A program made the position numbers and the translations under genes. Shown here one piece after another: positions 43,867 to 56,149 of a stretch of 64,000 nt of DNA. Below the pieces are notes generated by a model, which was given only the letters and a program-made list of their open reading frames with translations, did no database searches and was not told the origin of the DNA. The first letter of the stretch is position 1; each line of letters begins with the position of its first letter. The stretch is from Lichenostomus cassidix (Eukaryota; Chordata; Aves; Passeriformes; Meliphagidae), in the NCBI GenBank assembly GCA_008360975.2, contig CM039210.1, positions 4,776,293-4,840,292 of the forward strand. Reading direction: 5' to 3'.

Positions 43867-45296
43867 GGGTGGTACACACTCACAGGGCTATTTGGAAAGA
43901 GAGTGGTTTATTTACCTAACAGAAGAAAGAAGTCAAGCATGCTACTGAAATCTTACAGTTGCTGGAAGCAGTGCTGAAACCTTCAAAAGTGGCTATAATG
44001 CATTATAAAGGGCACTCCCAGGGGAACACCATCCCTGAACTGGGAAATGCTATGGCAGACAAAACAGCAAAGGCAGTGGCTGGTGTGGTTCAAATTCAAG
44101 CCCTAGCTTTAATCCCTTCTAGCATCCTTATGGGTGAGAAACCCCCACCATATGACACTGATGATTTGAATTGGATACAAGAAGAGAAGGGACAAATAGG
44201 AACAGATGGGTGGGCTAGAATAAAGGATCTCCTAGTCATACCCAAAAAACTGTTAAAATTATTTATCCAAAGCAAACATTCCAAGACACATTAGGGAGTT
44301 GATGCTTTGCATAGCCATTTAAAGGGCAAAGTGATAGCATCAAAATTAAAGGAGACAATCGAGGACATAACTTCCACTTGTGAAATCGGTCTTAAAAACA
44401 ACCCTAATACCACTGTTAGGCAAAACACTGGAACAATCTTTAAAGGAGCCTTACCAGGGGATGTGTGGCAAATTGACTTTTCTGAATTACCTGGGAAGGG
44501 GGGATACAAGTATCTTTTAGTCCACACAGACACTTTCTCAGGTTGGCTGGAAGCTTTCCCTTGTAGAACAAATAAAGCTAGAGAAGTTGTTAAAGCCCTA
44601 GTACAAGAAATAATTCCATGATTTGGGGTACCCAGGGAAATTAATTCTGATAGGGGATCACACTTTGTAGCCCAGGTGGTTCAGGGAGTAAGTAATCTAC
44701 TAGGCATATGCTGGCGACTACATACACCATACAGGCCACAGGCAAATGGACATGTAGAAAAAAAGTATCACTTAATAAAGCAACAATTAGCCAAAATTTG
44801 TCAAGAAACCAGCTTATATTGGTATCAGGCTCTGCCCATGGCTTTGCTAAGAATTAGGGTAAAACCATGGCTCAAGGAAAAACTGAGTCCCTTTGAAATT
44901 TTGTATAGAAGGCCCTATGGAACAAATGTGATTCAGAATGACAGTGTGGCTCTGGTAGGGAAAAGCTATTTAATAGATTATGTAAAGAATTTAGGCCAAA
45001 AATTACAATCAATGCACACTACCGTTGTTAATTGTCAACCCCCACCACCTGATAAACCCTTTCATAATGTGATTCCCAGGGAATGGGTTTATGTTAAGTC
45101 TCTTTCAGGGGATCCACTTCAGGAAAAATGGGAAGGACCTTATCAAACATTGCTGGTGACTCATACAGCAATTAAAGTACAAGGAAAATCGACTTGGATC
45201 CATTATATCAGGACCAAACCTGCACCAAAACCAGAGTGGAAGGCAAGAAGAACAGGACCTCTGCACCTTCAAATACGGAAAATCAATACAACATGA
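43867..45296 (+). pseudogene. E7 RNase H end and integrase
   Basis: RNase H ends with KVAIMHYKGHSQGNTIPELG and AMADKTAKAVA. Integrase: zinc module with SKHSKTH and CEIGLKN, so the second Cys of C-x2-C is Gly. Catalytic Asp in VWQIDFSELP, Asp in INSDRGSHFV, and Glu in GHVEKKYHLIK. The C-terminal part has VIPREWVYVKSLSGDPLQ and KWEGPYQTLLVTHTAIKV (GPY/F type). Stops at about 44294 and at 44620 (TGA before FGVP). The last frame ends at 45296 and overlaps the env start by ATGA. Confidence 0.85.
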
Positions 45297-45736
45297 TTTG
45301 GACCATACTAATAACACTGGTAATTGGGGCAAGTGCATGGGACCAAAATACATACCTTCGATTGCTCAAAGGTGTTGTTGAGAATTTTAATCTAACTGAT
45401 TGCTGGATATGCTCTCAGCTGCCTGAAAATTCTGCTAGAGGCTTTCCTTGGGTTGGGGCAACATTCCCTAATACAATAGAAATCCATATTGCCCTTAGTA
45501 CCACAAATCTTTCACACTATGTCAACATATCCCCAGATCAACTTCAATGGAAATTAGAGTTTGAAGACCCAGTAAGTGAGTCCTCACCAGCACCCTGCAT
45601 ACAGCGGTGCTGGGAAGAATCTATACCTAAAAACTCAGGAGTAAATAAAACAGATTCCAAATGTGGAAACCTAACATTTATAAGGAATTATCCTTACTGC
45701 TCACAATTCTGGACCTATGGAGGGGCTAATATGTGA
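45293..45736 (+). pseudogene. E7 env surface subunit, truncated
   Basis: ATG 45293 overlaps the pol stop (ATGA). The product starts with a signal peptide (MIWTILITLVIGASA). About 147 codons follow, with Cys-rich gamma features (DCWICSQLP, a C-x-x-C type motif) and several N-x-S/T sites, then a TGA at 45734. The rest of the surface subunit is lost by stops and deletion (45737-46040 has no open frame). Not functional. Confidence 0.72.
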
Positions 45737-46024
45737 AACAAGAATCAAACTAGGTGAGGACTGAAGCCCAAGGGTTGTCCAGTGCCCCCAGGGTGGGGTT
45801 GGTATTAGAAATGTGGACACAGTGCCTATAAAGTTTTACCCTTGAGATGGCAAGGTCGCTGTGCAATAGGACCAGCATTTCCCCACATTAATGTTGTTCC
45901 TCAACTACAAGGCTTACTCTGAACTTTTATAAGAAGGACCAAAAGGACATCAAACCCCTTAATAGACAGGCCCACCGGATTTCACAGCTTTGCCAGGTGG
46001 TTTATACCCTGGCTTGGAATAAGT

Positions 46025-46480
46025 GAACTAGAGAAATCAATAGTGAATCTTTCTGCCACTATAGAGACCATAATGAATGCCACTGCAGATGCCATAAGAG
46101 CACAGCAAATCAAGATTAAGAGCATCTCACAATTAGCCATACAAAATAGACTTGCATTAGATTTGTTGTATGCCAAAGAAGGAGGAGTATGTACAGTTAT
46201 AAATACAAGCTGTTGCAGTTATTTTGATTTAAATAAACTAATAGAAACAGATTTGCAGACAATTTTGGACAAAACGCAAACATTGCATGAGATCACCTTA
46301 GATGACACTTCTTGGGGGTTTAAAAAGGTATGGGACAAACTTACAGCATGGCTACCCAACTTAAACATTTGGCTGGCTTAAGCCAACCCTGGCTTAAACA
46401 ATTGTTTGTAATAGTTATTTGTATTATTGCATTGTTATTTACTGTATTAGTAGTTATTGTTGTATGATATTATGTACTTG
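46025..46480 (+). pseudogene. E7 env transmembrane subunit remnant
   Basis: The open part (46043-46381) holds the heptad-repeat region, an LQNR-like IQNRLALDLLYAKEGGVC segment in the position of the immunosuppressive domain of gamma TM proteins, and the disulfide motif CTVINTSCC (CX6CC). A frameshift before 46381 leaves the membrane anchor (about 46393-46470) in another frame. The fusion peptide and cleavage site are not seen. Confidence 0.75.
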
Positions 46481-46590
46481 GAACCACCATGCTTATGCTC
46501 AATGGCAAAAGTACAAACTTAGAAATAAGATAGAGAAAGGTATTTACTTTCATGACATACAAGATTTGTAAAGAATTACAAATGACCAAA

Positions 46591-46607
46591 GAAAAAAAAA
46601 GGGGGGA
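46591..46607 (+). promoter_or_regulatory. E7 polypurine tract
   Basis: GAAAAAAAAAGGGGGGA directly before the 3' LTR. Confidence 0.8.
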
Positions 46608-46608
46608 T

Positions 46609-47109
46609 TCAGAAAGGGGTAATCAATAGATAACTCAAGTTAACTATTGAGACAGAATATGTGAATTCTAAAATCTAGAAAACAGGATTCCCTTAATCTT
46701 GACAAGATAAGAGGGACAAGAATCTGTTTGAAGCCAGCACAGAAACCACTGAATCATCCCACAAAGGACTGCACATGCTCCAGAGAGAAAGGTAAAAAGT
46801 GCATTGTGATGAAGACTACTAAATCTTCATCAGAAAAAGACCCCCAAAGACCACCAGGACACACAGCATATGAGTGGCACACATGCTAATGATATTCATG
46901 GCTTCTGAGAAATAATTTGTATAACCACTCCTATCCCAGGGAATGTGATGAATATTCATGAATTTTACCCATAATATTGTGTTGTTGGAAGTGCCAGGTG
47001 TGTGTGTTTGGAGGAGGGAATCCCCTACACCTGGCGTGCCGAATAAAGCAAATACCCACTTCTCTGACTTTGACTCTGAAGTATCTCTGGTCCCACTTGG
47101 GGCTAATCA
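46609..47109 (+). mobile_element. E7 3' LTR (LTR-e, older variant)
   Basis: 501 bp, TCAGAAAGGGGTAATCAATAG (TG mutated to TC) to GGGGCTAATCA. AATAAAGCAAATACCC is shared with the E8 LTRs, but the first 250 bp differ in content, so it is a related subfamily. Confidence 0.82.
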
Positions 47110-47387
47110 ACCCTCAAAAAATTTGCAGATGACTCCAAGCTCAGTGGTGCAGGTGAAACACCAGAAGGATGGGGCCATACAGAGGGGCCTGGACAAGCTT
47201 GAGAAATTCATCCATGGGAATCACATGATGTTAAACAAGACTGAGTACAAAGTGCTGCACCTGGGTTGGGGCAACTCCCAGTATCAATCCAGGCTGGGGG
47301 ATGAACAGAACAAGAGCAGCCCTACCAAGAAGGATGTCAGGGTGCTGGTGGATGAGAGGCAGGACATGCAGAAAGACCTCAAAAATT
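47110..47387 (+). mobile_element. CR1 LINE fragment 1
   Basis: It corresponds to the CR1 reverse transcriptase C-terminal area (TTTGCAGATGACTCCAAGCT, then GPGQA-, LHLGWGNS). It starts exactly at the E7 LTR and is followed by a second CR1 piece covering the same part. Confidence 0.7.
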
Positions 47388-48165
47388 AGAGGACTGGGCA
47401 ATCACCAACTGCATCAAGTTTAACAGGGGCAAGTGCCAGATTCTGCACCTGGGATGGGGCAACCCTGGATGTACGGACAGACTGAGGAATGAGATGCTGG
47501 AAAGCAGTGATGCGGAAAGGGACCTGGGGGTCTTGGTCAATGGCAAGTTGAATATGAGTCAGCAGTGCCCTGGCAGCCAGGAGGACCAACCGTGTCTTGG
47601 AGGGCATCAGGCACAGCATTGCCAGCCAGTCGAGGGAGGTGATTGTCCCATTCTGCTCTGCACTGGTGCAGCCTCACCTTGAGTCCTGGGGGCAATTTTG
47701 GGTACCACAATATAAGATATTAAACTGTTAGAGTGTCCAAAGGAGGGCAACAAAATGGTGAAGGGCCTGGATGGGAAGCTGTATGAAGAGCAGCTGAGGT
47801 CACTTGGCTTGTTCAGCCTGGGGGGAGACTGAGGGGAGACCTCATCGCAGTCTACAATTTCCTTGTGGGGGAAGTGGAGGAGCAGGCACTGACCTCCTCT
47901 CTGTGGTGACCTGGCCTGAAGTGTCAGGGCAGGTTTAGGTTGGATATTAAGAAAAAGTTCTTCACCCAGAGGGTGGTGGGGCACTGGAACGGGCTCCCCA
48001 GGGAAGTGGTCACAGCACCAATCCTGACAGAGTTCAAGAAGCATTTGGACAATACTCTTGGGCACATGGTGTGAGTCTTGGGGATGGTGCTGTGCAAGGC
48101 CAGGAGGTGGACTCGATGATCCTTGTGGGTCCTGTCCAACTCAGCATATTGTGTGACAAGTATTC
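47388..48165 (+). mobile_element. CR1 LINE fragment 2
   Basis: It encodes LEDWAITNCIKFNRGKC, RDLGVLVNGKLNMSQQC and later the [14 protein letters not shown] region, reaching the CR1 3' end sequence GATGATCCTTGTGGGTCCTG. Frames are broken. The same subfamily appears at 59150-60246. Confidence 0.78.
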
Positions 48166-48802
48166 CTATGAGCCAGAAATGTGCACTTGCAGCCCAGAAA
48201 CCCCATGTCCTGGGCTGCATCCAAAGCAGTGTGGGCAGCAGGGCAAGGGAGGGGATTCTGCCCCTCTGCTCCACTTTGGTGAGACCCCACCTGCAGAGCT
48301 GCCTCCAGCTCTGAGTCCCCAGCACAGGAAGAACATCGATCTGTTGGAGCAAGTCCAGAGGAGACCACCAAGATGATTAGAGGGATGAATCATCTCTGCT
48401 ATGAGGAAAGGCTGAGTTGGGATTGTTCAGCCTGGAAAAGAGAAGGCTTTGGGGTGACCTATTTGTCGCCTTCCAGTACCTGAAGGGAGCCTACAAGAAA
48501 GATGAGGAGAGACTATTTACAAGGGCCTGGAGTGACAGGACAAGGGGGAATGGCTTCAAACTAAGAGCAGGTTTAGATTAGATATTAGGAAGAAATACTT
48601 CCCTGTGAGGGTGGTGAGGCACTGGAACAGGTTGCCCAGAGTAGCTGTGGCTGCCCCATCCCTGGAAGTGTTCAAGGCCAGGTTGGATAGGGCTCTGAGC
48701 AACCTGGTCTAGTGGAATGTGTCCCTGCCCCTGGCAGGGGGGCTGGAACTAGATGATCTTTAAGGTCCCTTCCAACCCAGGCCATTCTATGATTCTATGA
48801 TA
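48166..48802 (+). mobile_element. CR1 LINE fragment 3 with octamer tail
   Basis: CR1 3' end: AGGAAGAACATCGATCTGTTGG, GGTGAGGCACTGGAACAGG, GGTCCCTTCCAACCCAGGCC and the terminal ATTCTATGATTCTATGATA octamer repeat at 48784-48802. Confidence 0.88.
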
Positions 48803-49640
48803 GTGCTGCCTGGGCAGAGAATCTGGTTGTGAAAGTATGGCATGTAGATGTTCATGTACTCTAGTCAGGCCACCAAAGAACATCAGGAGAACTAGCAGGT
48901 GGATCAGGCTGCAGAAATTGAAGTAGCTTAGGTCAATTTGGATTGGCAACATAAGGGGAAGAGATGCAACTTATAGTTGGAGGGGTCAACTTCCCCATGG
49001 ACACTATCTCCCAGGTTATCCACAAATGTGAAATATGCACTGCAATCAAGCAGGGCCAAGTGGTTAAAGCCTCTGTGGTATGGAGGACGATGGCTGAAAT
49101 CTAAGTATAGGGAGGTCTGGGAGATTGACTATATCACACTCCCCCCAAAGCCATGACAGCAAGCATCGTGTGTTTACGATGGTGGAAGCAGCCACAGGAT
49201 GGCTGGAAACTATACCCTGTGCCTCATGGCACCACCCAGAATACTGTCCTGGGCCTTGAAAAGCAAGTCTTATTTCAAAATGCCACACCAGAAAGAATTG
49301 AGTCAGGACTAATTTCTGAAACAAACTCATAGACATTTGGGCTAAAGAACATGGCACTGAGTGGATGTATCACATTCTGTATCATGCACCAGCCTCTGGA
49401 AAAGGTCAAAAAATACAATGGACTGTTAAAGATGACACAGAGCAATGGCTGGTGGGACCTTCCAACATTGGAATACACATTTAGCAAAAGCCAGATGGTT
49501 AGTCAACACCAGAGGATCTGCCAATTGGGCCGGCCCTGCCCAACCAAAACCTTTACGTATTGTAGAAGGGGCTAGTTCCTGTAGTGCACATTAAAAACAT
49601 GCTGGGGAAAATAGTCTGGGTTATTCCTGCATGTACATAG
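48803..49640 (+). pseudogene. ERVL-type integrase remnant
   Basis: Scattered frames encode VIHKCEICTAIKQG (zinc end), WEIDY, GLEKQVLFQNATPERIESGL, HILYHAPASGKGQK and HIKNMLGKIVWVIPACT, in the order of bird ERVL integrase. The region around the catalytic Glu is deleted or garbled. Many stops. An LTR-like GGGGTTAAACCACACC (reverse of TGTGGTTTAACCCC, as in LTR-m) follows at about 49652. Confidence 0.65.
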
Positions 49641-49689
49641 CTGCTGGCTGGGGTTAAACCACACCACCTCCTACACTGTCTCCTTTCCC

Positions 49690-49865
49690 CTGTATTGTAT
49701 TTTCAGCAGACATCTGGTAAGTTGAAGTCCCCTGCAAGAACAAAGGCTCCTCCTTTGCGAGACCTCGCCCAGCTGCTTATAGTGGTGGTGTGCACTTCAG
49801 GAGGACCCAGAGTATCTTAAAATGTGTTCAGAGGTATTGCTATGTGTTTCTGAAAAGAAAGTAGC
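49690..49865 (-). mobile_element. CR1 endonuclease fragment
   Basis: The minus strand encodes FVLAGDFNLPDVC at about 49744-49706, the GDFN motif of the CR1 apurinic-type endonuclease. Confidence 0.65.
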
Positions 49866-49884
49866 CTTTCATGTATCTGCATCA

Positions 49885-52800
49885 CAAATAAAGAAAAGTC
49901 TCCAGACATTTATTTCTGGAATTATACACCAGGTATTAAAGTACAACAAATAGAAAATAATGCTAAAAAAAAATAAAAATCAGTGTTTATGTACAAATAT
50001 TAAAACCAATGCAACAATAGTGACTTCCTCTTGAACATCTGATATTAAAATCATATCCCGATTGTCACGAAATTTGTTGTTATGCACAAGGTACTTTGAA
50101 TAACTGGAATCTGTTTTATTAGGACTATAACCATACCTTCTGTATTTTACAATTGATAGTATTTTCCTTCTTCCAATGAAAAATAGGAATAAAAAAATAG
50201 TAACCTTGTCATTATTTTATAAATTACTGTATTTAGTTTCCCCATCTGTAGGCAATGTGCTTGTAGTGCTGGGCAAATAGTGTCCCTGTTGGTCAGTTTA
50301 TACATTAGTTTACATTCAAAATTGAAATACTTAACTAAAGACTTTGGTTAAATTAAGTACTATCATTATGTTCTACTTGATCTGAAGTTTTCATACATTT
50401 TTGATCCTCAGTTTTAAAAGTTAAAAACAGGAAACAATTACACAATTCATTGACCTAATAGTACACAATTTAGTACTTTGACCATGGCAAGAGGAAAAGT
50501 AAAAACCTTTAAAAACCTAACATGAGAAGATGACATATGAGTTACCAAAGTAAAAGTATTGCTATAATCACAGCACCAAATTACACTTCTAAATGAATCA
50601 GATATCCCCTTCAGATTCCCTGTACATTAAAATGATACATTTACCAACACTGCAACTGCCCATTGTGGATTTTTGGTTTGTTTGTTTGTATGAAAAAACA
50701 AGTATAGCAGAGGACAAAGAATTCATCACAGTTTGTTATAAGAATTGTGCTTCACCATCAAAGAACCAAGGCAATATAATTTCTTCATATGGTTGCAATT
50801 CAGTTACTTTCATGCTGACTTTCAAAAGACAATTCTTTTAATAAACAGTAACAAGTTCTCCATTTTAAACATTTAAACTGAGAGAAAAATAATTAAATCC
50901 AGCTTCTAAATTAAAAATTCAATAAATAGCTATTTTACATGGATAAAGTCATTGTGGTACAAATTTATGAATGTCACATCAAGCATGCACAAAAATGTTA
51001 CTATACACACAAGTAGTCAGAAAATATTGAAATAGAGATCTAAAAAGATATGAAGATTTAAATATTTACAAAATCTTCCAAATTATTGCCTCATTTTAAC
51101 AAGGAATTAAAAGTAAATGATAACAGCTAGCTAGCCAACAAGCTAAATAAGATCAGCATTTAAAAATCTATTAGACTAGCTGAAATTAATTTTTCTCCCA
51201 TAATTTTCTGAATTTTGGTCAAAAATCTTTATTAAATAACTAAAGTGTCCATTCAACTTGCTGACAACCCAAGCCTTAGACAATTTTCTGTCTACATTAA
51301 GAGCCCAGCAATGCATAGATAAACTGAATATATTACTGCATCAGCTAATGAGAATGGGCATGTTCATTTAAACGCAACTGTTATAAGCATTCAGTCATCT
51401 TTGTATAATGATTTTTATACAGACCAGCCACTCACTGTAAACTCATAGACTTGAATGTATAACAATGAAGGATTATGACCGGTATTTTACAAAATTACAT
51501 AAAATATGCTGATGCATAAAGAAAAGAAACAAGGTACACAGTTCAGCACAAAACACAGCAACAAGAAGCTGACAACTTGGCTAAAAATGTCAGAGTACAA
51601 CACAGAGCCAAGGCTATCCATTATTTACTGTGTACTTACTAGAATTTAATATTTCAGATGTATAAGAACTGATTACAAAATTATCTTTACTTTTGTCCAC
51701 TGTGCTAAACTAAATTGTTTTAATATGATAAATGTGCTATTGTATAAATGCTTTAAAGTAATCTTCATTGCAGTGCTGTAAAAAAAGCTCCATACACTGC
51801 ATCCATAACTCAGGATGTCAATGCAGTTCACAGTAAGCATAATACCCTCTTCCCTTTCAAATATTAAAGTCACTACTTTCTAATTATTCAGCATAACCTT
51901 GAAGTAACTATTACAAATATTAACAATGCAAGCTTAATCACTTTAATGACAAAAAAAGTTTGTGGCAATTAAATTTGTAATATGAACAGTGCAAAGAAAA
52001 AGTATGGAGGGAAAGGGGTAATCCTACTGATGTTCTCCCACAAGAATTAGAGCTAACATTTCCAAGAAAACTTCATGAATGGCTAAATTGCACTCAATGG
52101 TCAAAAAAAAAATTATTGAGGTCAAATAGTTGCTTTTATGGGAAATATTTTTACTCATCCTTTTCCATTTGACTAAAAGCAGTGAAGTGCCATTTTTGAG
52201 CTAATGACTAGTTAAACAAATAAATGCAATCCACACTGAAGAAAAACTTTCAAATACATACTTCAAGGTTCTACTACTTCTATATAAACTAGATAGTCCC
52301 TCAAAACTGTAACACTTTGAACTGCAGTGCTCCAAACAATTTGTCTTCCAATATGCAGACTGTTTGTTTAGTGGTAAATCCTAAGCTGTGCAGACTCTAG
52401 CTTTATACATCAGCTGTCTTAGGAAAGTTAAGTAACACAGGTGCATTAATCTTCAAAGTTGTGGACAAAACTCATCTAAATACAATAGCCTAAAATATAT
52501 CTGTTTAAGCCAGTAAGTTTTAAGTACACAGATACCTCTGGCAGCATAATTACTTCTGTGCAAGGTAGCCATGGCCTATGATTTTGCAACAGCCTCTAAG
52601 CAAAGGTCTTCATAATTTATTCATGTTATGTCCCTTGTGCTAGCTTCCACCAAGATGAAATTGCTGTTTTTTTAAACTGAAGTGCTCTAGTTTAGTATCA
52701 CATGAGAGAAGGTTCCATTTAAAAAAACATCCTTGTATGTTTGTGCAGTTTAAGAAACCTATCCCTGCCTTTATATGAAAAAACAATTAAAATGCTACAT

Positions 52801-53197
52801 TGAGCAGGGATCAGGAACAGTACCTGTAAACATTGTTATTACACTGCATCCATTATGGCAAAAGTAACTTTGACTAAAAAGCCACTCCAATCAGTTCAGA
52901 ACTTCCGTGCTGGTTTTGAAATGGTGGCCTCTCTCTACAGGCTTTAAAATAAATTTGAAGCAGAGCTTAAAGCTGCACCACAGAGTTCTCTTAGTTCCAA
53001 ACTCTGCCAAACATTTCCACATTTATGGACTGAAAAAAGAAATTACTCTTGGTAAATCAAGATATAGTTCTATACATAAAAAGACATCACTGATGTCAAA
53101 TTTCAAACTTCCAGTGAAAGACTAAGCAAACCTGATAGTTCCCATCAAGTTTACTACTACTGCATAAAGTACCCACTCCTTGTTTACTTTTCCACAG
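49885..53197 (-). other. MIER3: MIER3-like 3' UTR
   Basis: About 3.3 kb of AT-rich, interspersed-repeat-free sequence follows the stop codon on the minus strand. A canonical AATAAA is at 49909-49914, putting cleavage near 49885-49895, just before CR1 debris starts. Other AATAAA-like hexamers exist upstream (for example near 50118), so shorter forms are possible. Confidence 0.6.
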
Positions 53198-53655
53198 TCA
53201 TTCTGAGTGAAGGGCAGTATGTTGGTGAAGAGTATGGGTATTTATAAAACCATTTGTCTCATTTGCAGATAGACTGCTGAAGTCAGCCACTGAAACAGCC
53301 ATTTTGGCACTGGTAATATGGTGTGTGTGGTTCTCAAAGTCCACACCAAGGTTATTTACAGAGATATCATTCATGAAAGATTCTGGGACAGCAATCCCCA
53401 TTTTCAATCTCTTTGCAGGTCTTTCTGTCTCCTCACTGCACATGTTCCCTGGGTTTAACTCTGAGTGATAAAAGCCAGTCTCAAATAAATTAAAACAATC
53501 ACTTTCACCATTGCTAGGCAAGTTAAGCAATTCTTCTGTTCCAACAGGCACATGATTAACTGGTGCTCGGGGTAAGCTGTCCATAGGAGGGAAGGCATCA
53601 TCCAGGCAGTTCACATCTGAAGTGTGACAGACTGTAGCTACACTGTTTGTCAGTG
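53198..53655 (-). CDS. MIER3: MIER3-like, last coding exon
   Basis: Acceptor TTTTTTCCAG precedes 53655; the exon starts with the last two bases of a codon. It encodes the MIER3 C-terminal region: [31 protein letters not shown], a basic nuclear-localisation-like [10 protein letters not shown], and the end ALHSE with a stop at 53198-53200. The E-R-P-A-K-R block is shared by MIER proteins. The text matches MIER3 rather than MIER1 as I recall the family. No stops. Confidence 0.88.
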
Positions 53656-53758
53656 CTGGAAAAAAAGATGAACAGAAAATGTAAATGAAATATTTATATA
53701 TAAACATAGAGTTATAACAAAAAGTTTGTGGGTTTTGTTTTTTTTCCCCTTGATTTAC

Positions 53759-53904
53759 CTGTCAAATCATTGGCAGTGATAGAGTTCAAAATGCTTAGCT
53801 GTTGATCAGGAATGTTTTCTGTTCGAGTATTAGATGTAAAGGCTGAAGAATGTACTGCTCCACCAAGAGCTTCGGCTTCATCTACCAAACGATCCATGTA
53901 GTCC
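53759..53904 (-). CDS. MIER3: MIER3-like coding exon after SANT
   Basis: 146 nt between acceptor TTCTTAAAG and donor GTAAAT. It encodes [20 protein letters not shown] to [13 protein letters not shown], the segment just C-terminal of the SANT domain in MIER proteins. Phases match both neighbours. Confidence 0.88.
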
Positions 53905-54085
53905 CTTTAAGAATATGGCATTCATAATGGGTTATTTAACAGGAAAACAAGGCCTAAAAATGATGATGGATTTATTCTCAGTTACCATAGCTACTGCAGC
54001 TTTACACTGCAATGATGGGAAGAAAAACTAATCTTTTACATTTACAATTTGTAACAGAAAACATATGCCAAGGACATTTTACTTA

Positions 54086-54214
<129 letters not shown>

Positions 54215-54239
54215 CTAAAAGAAGGCAAGAAGAATTAAC

Positions 54240-54575
54240 AAGATAAATGCAAAGCATTATGTTTTGTCATCTCCCCAGTCCCCATATTCCTGCAATATTG
54301 TTAGTTTTACTGTTCTAGTATCTGTAACAAACAAATCAGAAGACCTGAAAAAGAGATCTACAGTTTCAAACTTCTTTACTGAGAGGGTGGTCCAGCACTG
54401 GAATAGGCTTCCTAGAGAGGTGGTCGATGCCTCAGCCTGTCAGTTTAAGAGGCATTTGGACAATGCACTTAAAAACATGCTGGAACTTTTGGTAAGCCAT
54501 GAAGTGGTCAGGCAGTTGGACTAGATGATTGTTGTAGGTCCCATACAACTGAAACAGTATATCCTATTCTAAATA
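54240..54575 (+). mobile_element. CR1 3' end fragment in MIER3 intron
   Basis: It encodes FFTERVVQHWNRLPREVVDA and the following RRHLDNAL-type CR1 tail, ending in CR1-like GATGATTGTTGTAGGTCCC. Opposite strand to the gene. Confidence 0.8.
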
Positions 54576-54998
54576 ATTATTACATCTGTTCTATTGTATG
54601 CATTATTGTTGTTTAGGTTTGTTTTTTTTAAACTAGATCAAAACTGTATCTATGTCTGAAGCATTTCAGTTCATAACCTACATAGTAATTTTTTTAACTA
54701 TGGGACAGACTTTCTTAAGAAGTGAAACACTGAGCAAATGAATGACCCAAGAGAAGTGAAGCAGAAAAGACATTGGGTACTTGGAAAATTCTGGTCCATA
54801 GTGACAAATAAACTCATATGCTTTGTTGCACTTTGGAAAAAATATTTTAAAATTATTTCTTTGTATCTCTGGTGAATTACGGTTTACGGGTAAGGTCCAT
54901 TTAAAATTTGAACCACCCAGATATTTAACATAGGACAGGTTAAGCCATGTGTTGAACAGGATTATCTGACTCTTGTTGAACAGCAACCACAACCCTAT

Positions 54999-56094
54999 TG
55001 TCTTGGTTTGAAAGACAGGTGTCTGCTAACGTAGGCGGGAAACTCCCTAAGAATAAAGAATATGATGACCCCCCTTCCCTCTGAATTATTATAGCTTTGA
55101 AATCAAGGGACTTTCAGGCAAAGATATGGGAAAAGGAATCACAGTTCTTTACTAGTATTTATTATGAGGCAAACAAGAAACAACAACAATAGCAACAACA
55201 AACAAACCAGAAACCCGATGGCAGCCTGCTCTGGGCTGCCAGGCACCCTCCCCTTTGGTGCAGTTACGGTCACAGCCGGCAGGGGCGCTGTTGGGCTCCC
55301 AGCTGGGCAGGGCAGGGCAGGCGTGATGATTCTCTCACGGCTGCAGGGGGCGCTGTGGCGTGAGTTCAGGCGAGCCTCCCTCACGCGGTAATGGCAGGTG
55401 GGCTGGATGGTGGGACGGGGTGCAGCAGGAACCTCAGAGCAGCAAGCTGTAACGGCAGTGCTGGCTCACCCAGGGTAGCAAGCAAGAGGTGGTAGAAACT
55501 CCACAGCTGTGGCAGGCAGGAGCCACAGCGTGTCCCCACAGGTGGGGGGTGTGGGGTTCCAGTGTAACAGAAACAAACCCGAGGCAGCAGCAGAAAAGCA
55601 GCAGAGTTAGGGAGCGGCAGGCGGGCTCCTCTGTAGCAGCTGCAGTACGCAGTCGACTCCGGGAGGGGGAAGAGGGTCAGGGTCCCAGGATTTCCCCTGA
55701 GGCACCCGAGTGGATGGTAAAGGTCCTTCCCAGTCAAATTGGGTGTTAATAAGGTCCCAGTTCAACAGCTACTCTTACAAAGGCTCACCCAGTAAGGAAG
55801 AGGTAATACTGAGTTGGGCTCCCGCAGTCATAGCAAACTCTCTCACAGAAAGCAGCAGCTCAACTGTCCCCTCCGATGCCCAGAGAGCAAGAGAGCTAGG
55901 GGCTGTACCCAGCCCCTTTCCCTGGCCCAAGTCTCGTGGGATCTCTGCCCCTCCGAGAGAAAGCCCTCTCCTCCCCCCCACCATGGGTACATCTTTTGTC
56001 TCTCTAAGTACTGATCGTTAGTGTCTCTTAGTACCAGATGGGACAAAATTCCCTAAGAGAAAGAAAACAAAAGGAAAAATCCTAACCTCCAACA
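54999..56094 (+). mobile_element. Solo LTR-k, copy 2, in MIER3 intron
   Basis: 1096 bp, TGTCTTGGTTTGAAAG to AACCTCCAACA. Flanks CCTAT (54994-54998) and CCTTT (56095-56099) are a 5-bp target duplication with one change. Antisense to the gene if TGTCTTGG marks the 5' end. Confidence 0.8.
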
Positions 56095-56149
56095 CCTTTA
56101 AAGTTTACCTGAAATACAACAAAAGCACCAGTCTCCTAAAGAAAAAACT

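Larger units (their letters stand above)
30492..47109 (+). mobile_element. Provirus E7, class I (gamma-like), with five nested insertions
   Basis: Order: remnant 5' LTR, long leader, gag (31358), protease (33616), RT, RNase H, integrase, env, polypurine tract, 3' LTR (46609-47109). Insertions split it at 31848 (LTR-h), 32894 (LTR-j), 34284 (LTR-g with LTR-b), 36514 (E8) and 42964 (LTR-k). Removing them restores reading order each time. Own coding length is about 8 kb. Flanks CAGG and ACCC differ and belong to unrelated sequence (E6 and CR1), so one side was rearranged after integration. Confidence 0.85.

Noticed and set aside
53656..53707. Extension of the last MIER3 exon to the upstream ATG
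   Set aside because: This stretch is intron: the acceptor TTTTTTCCAG lies at 53656-53665 and the phase fits the preceding exon only when spliced.
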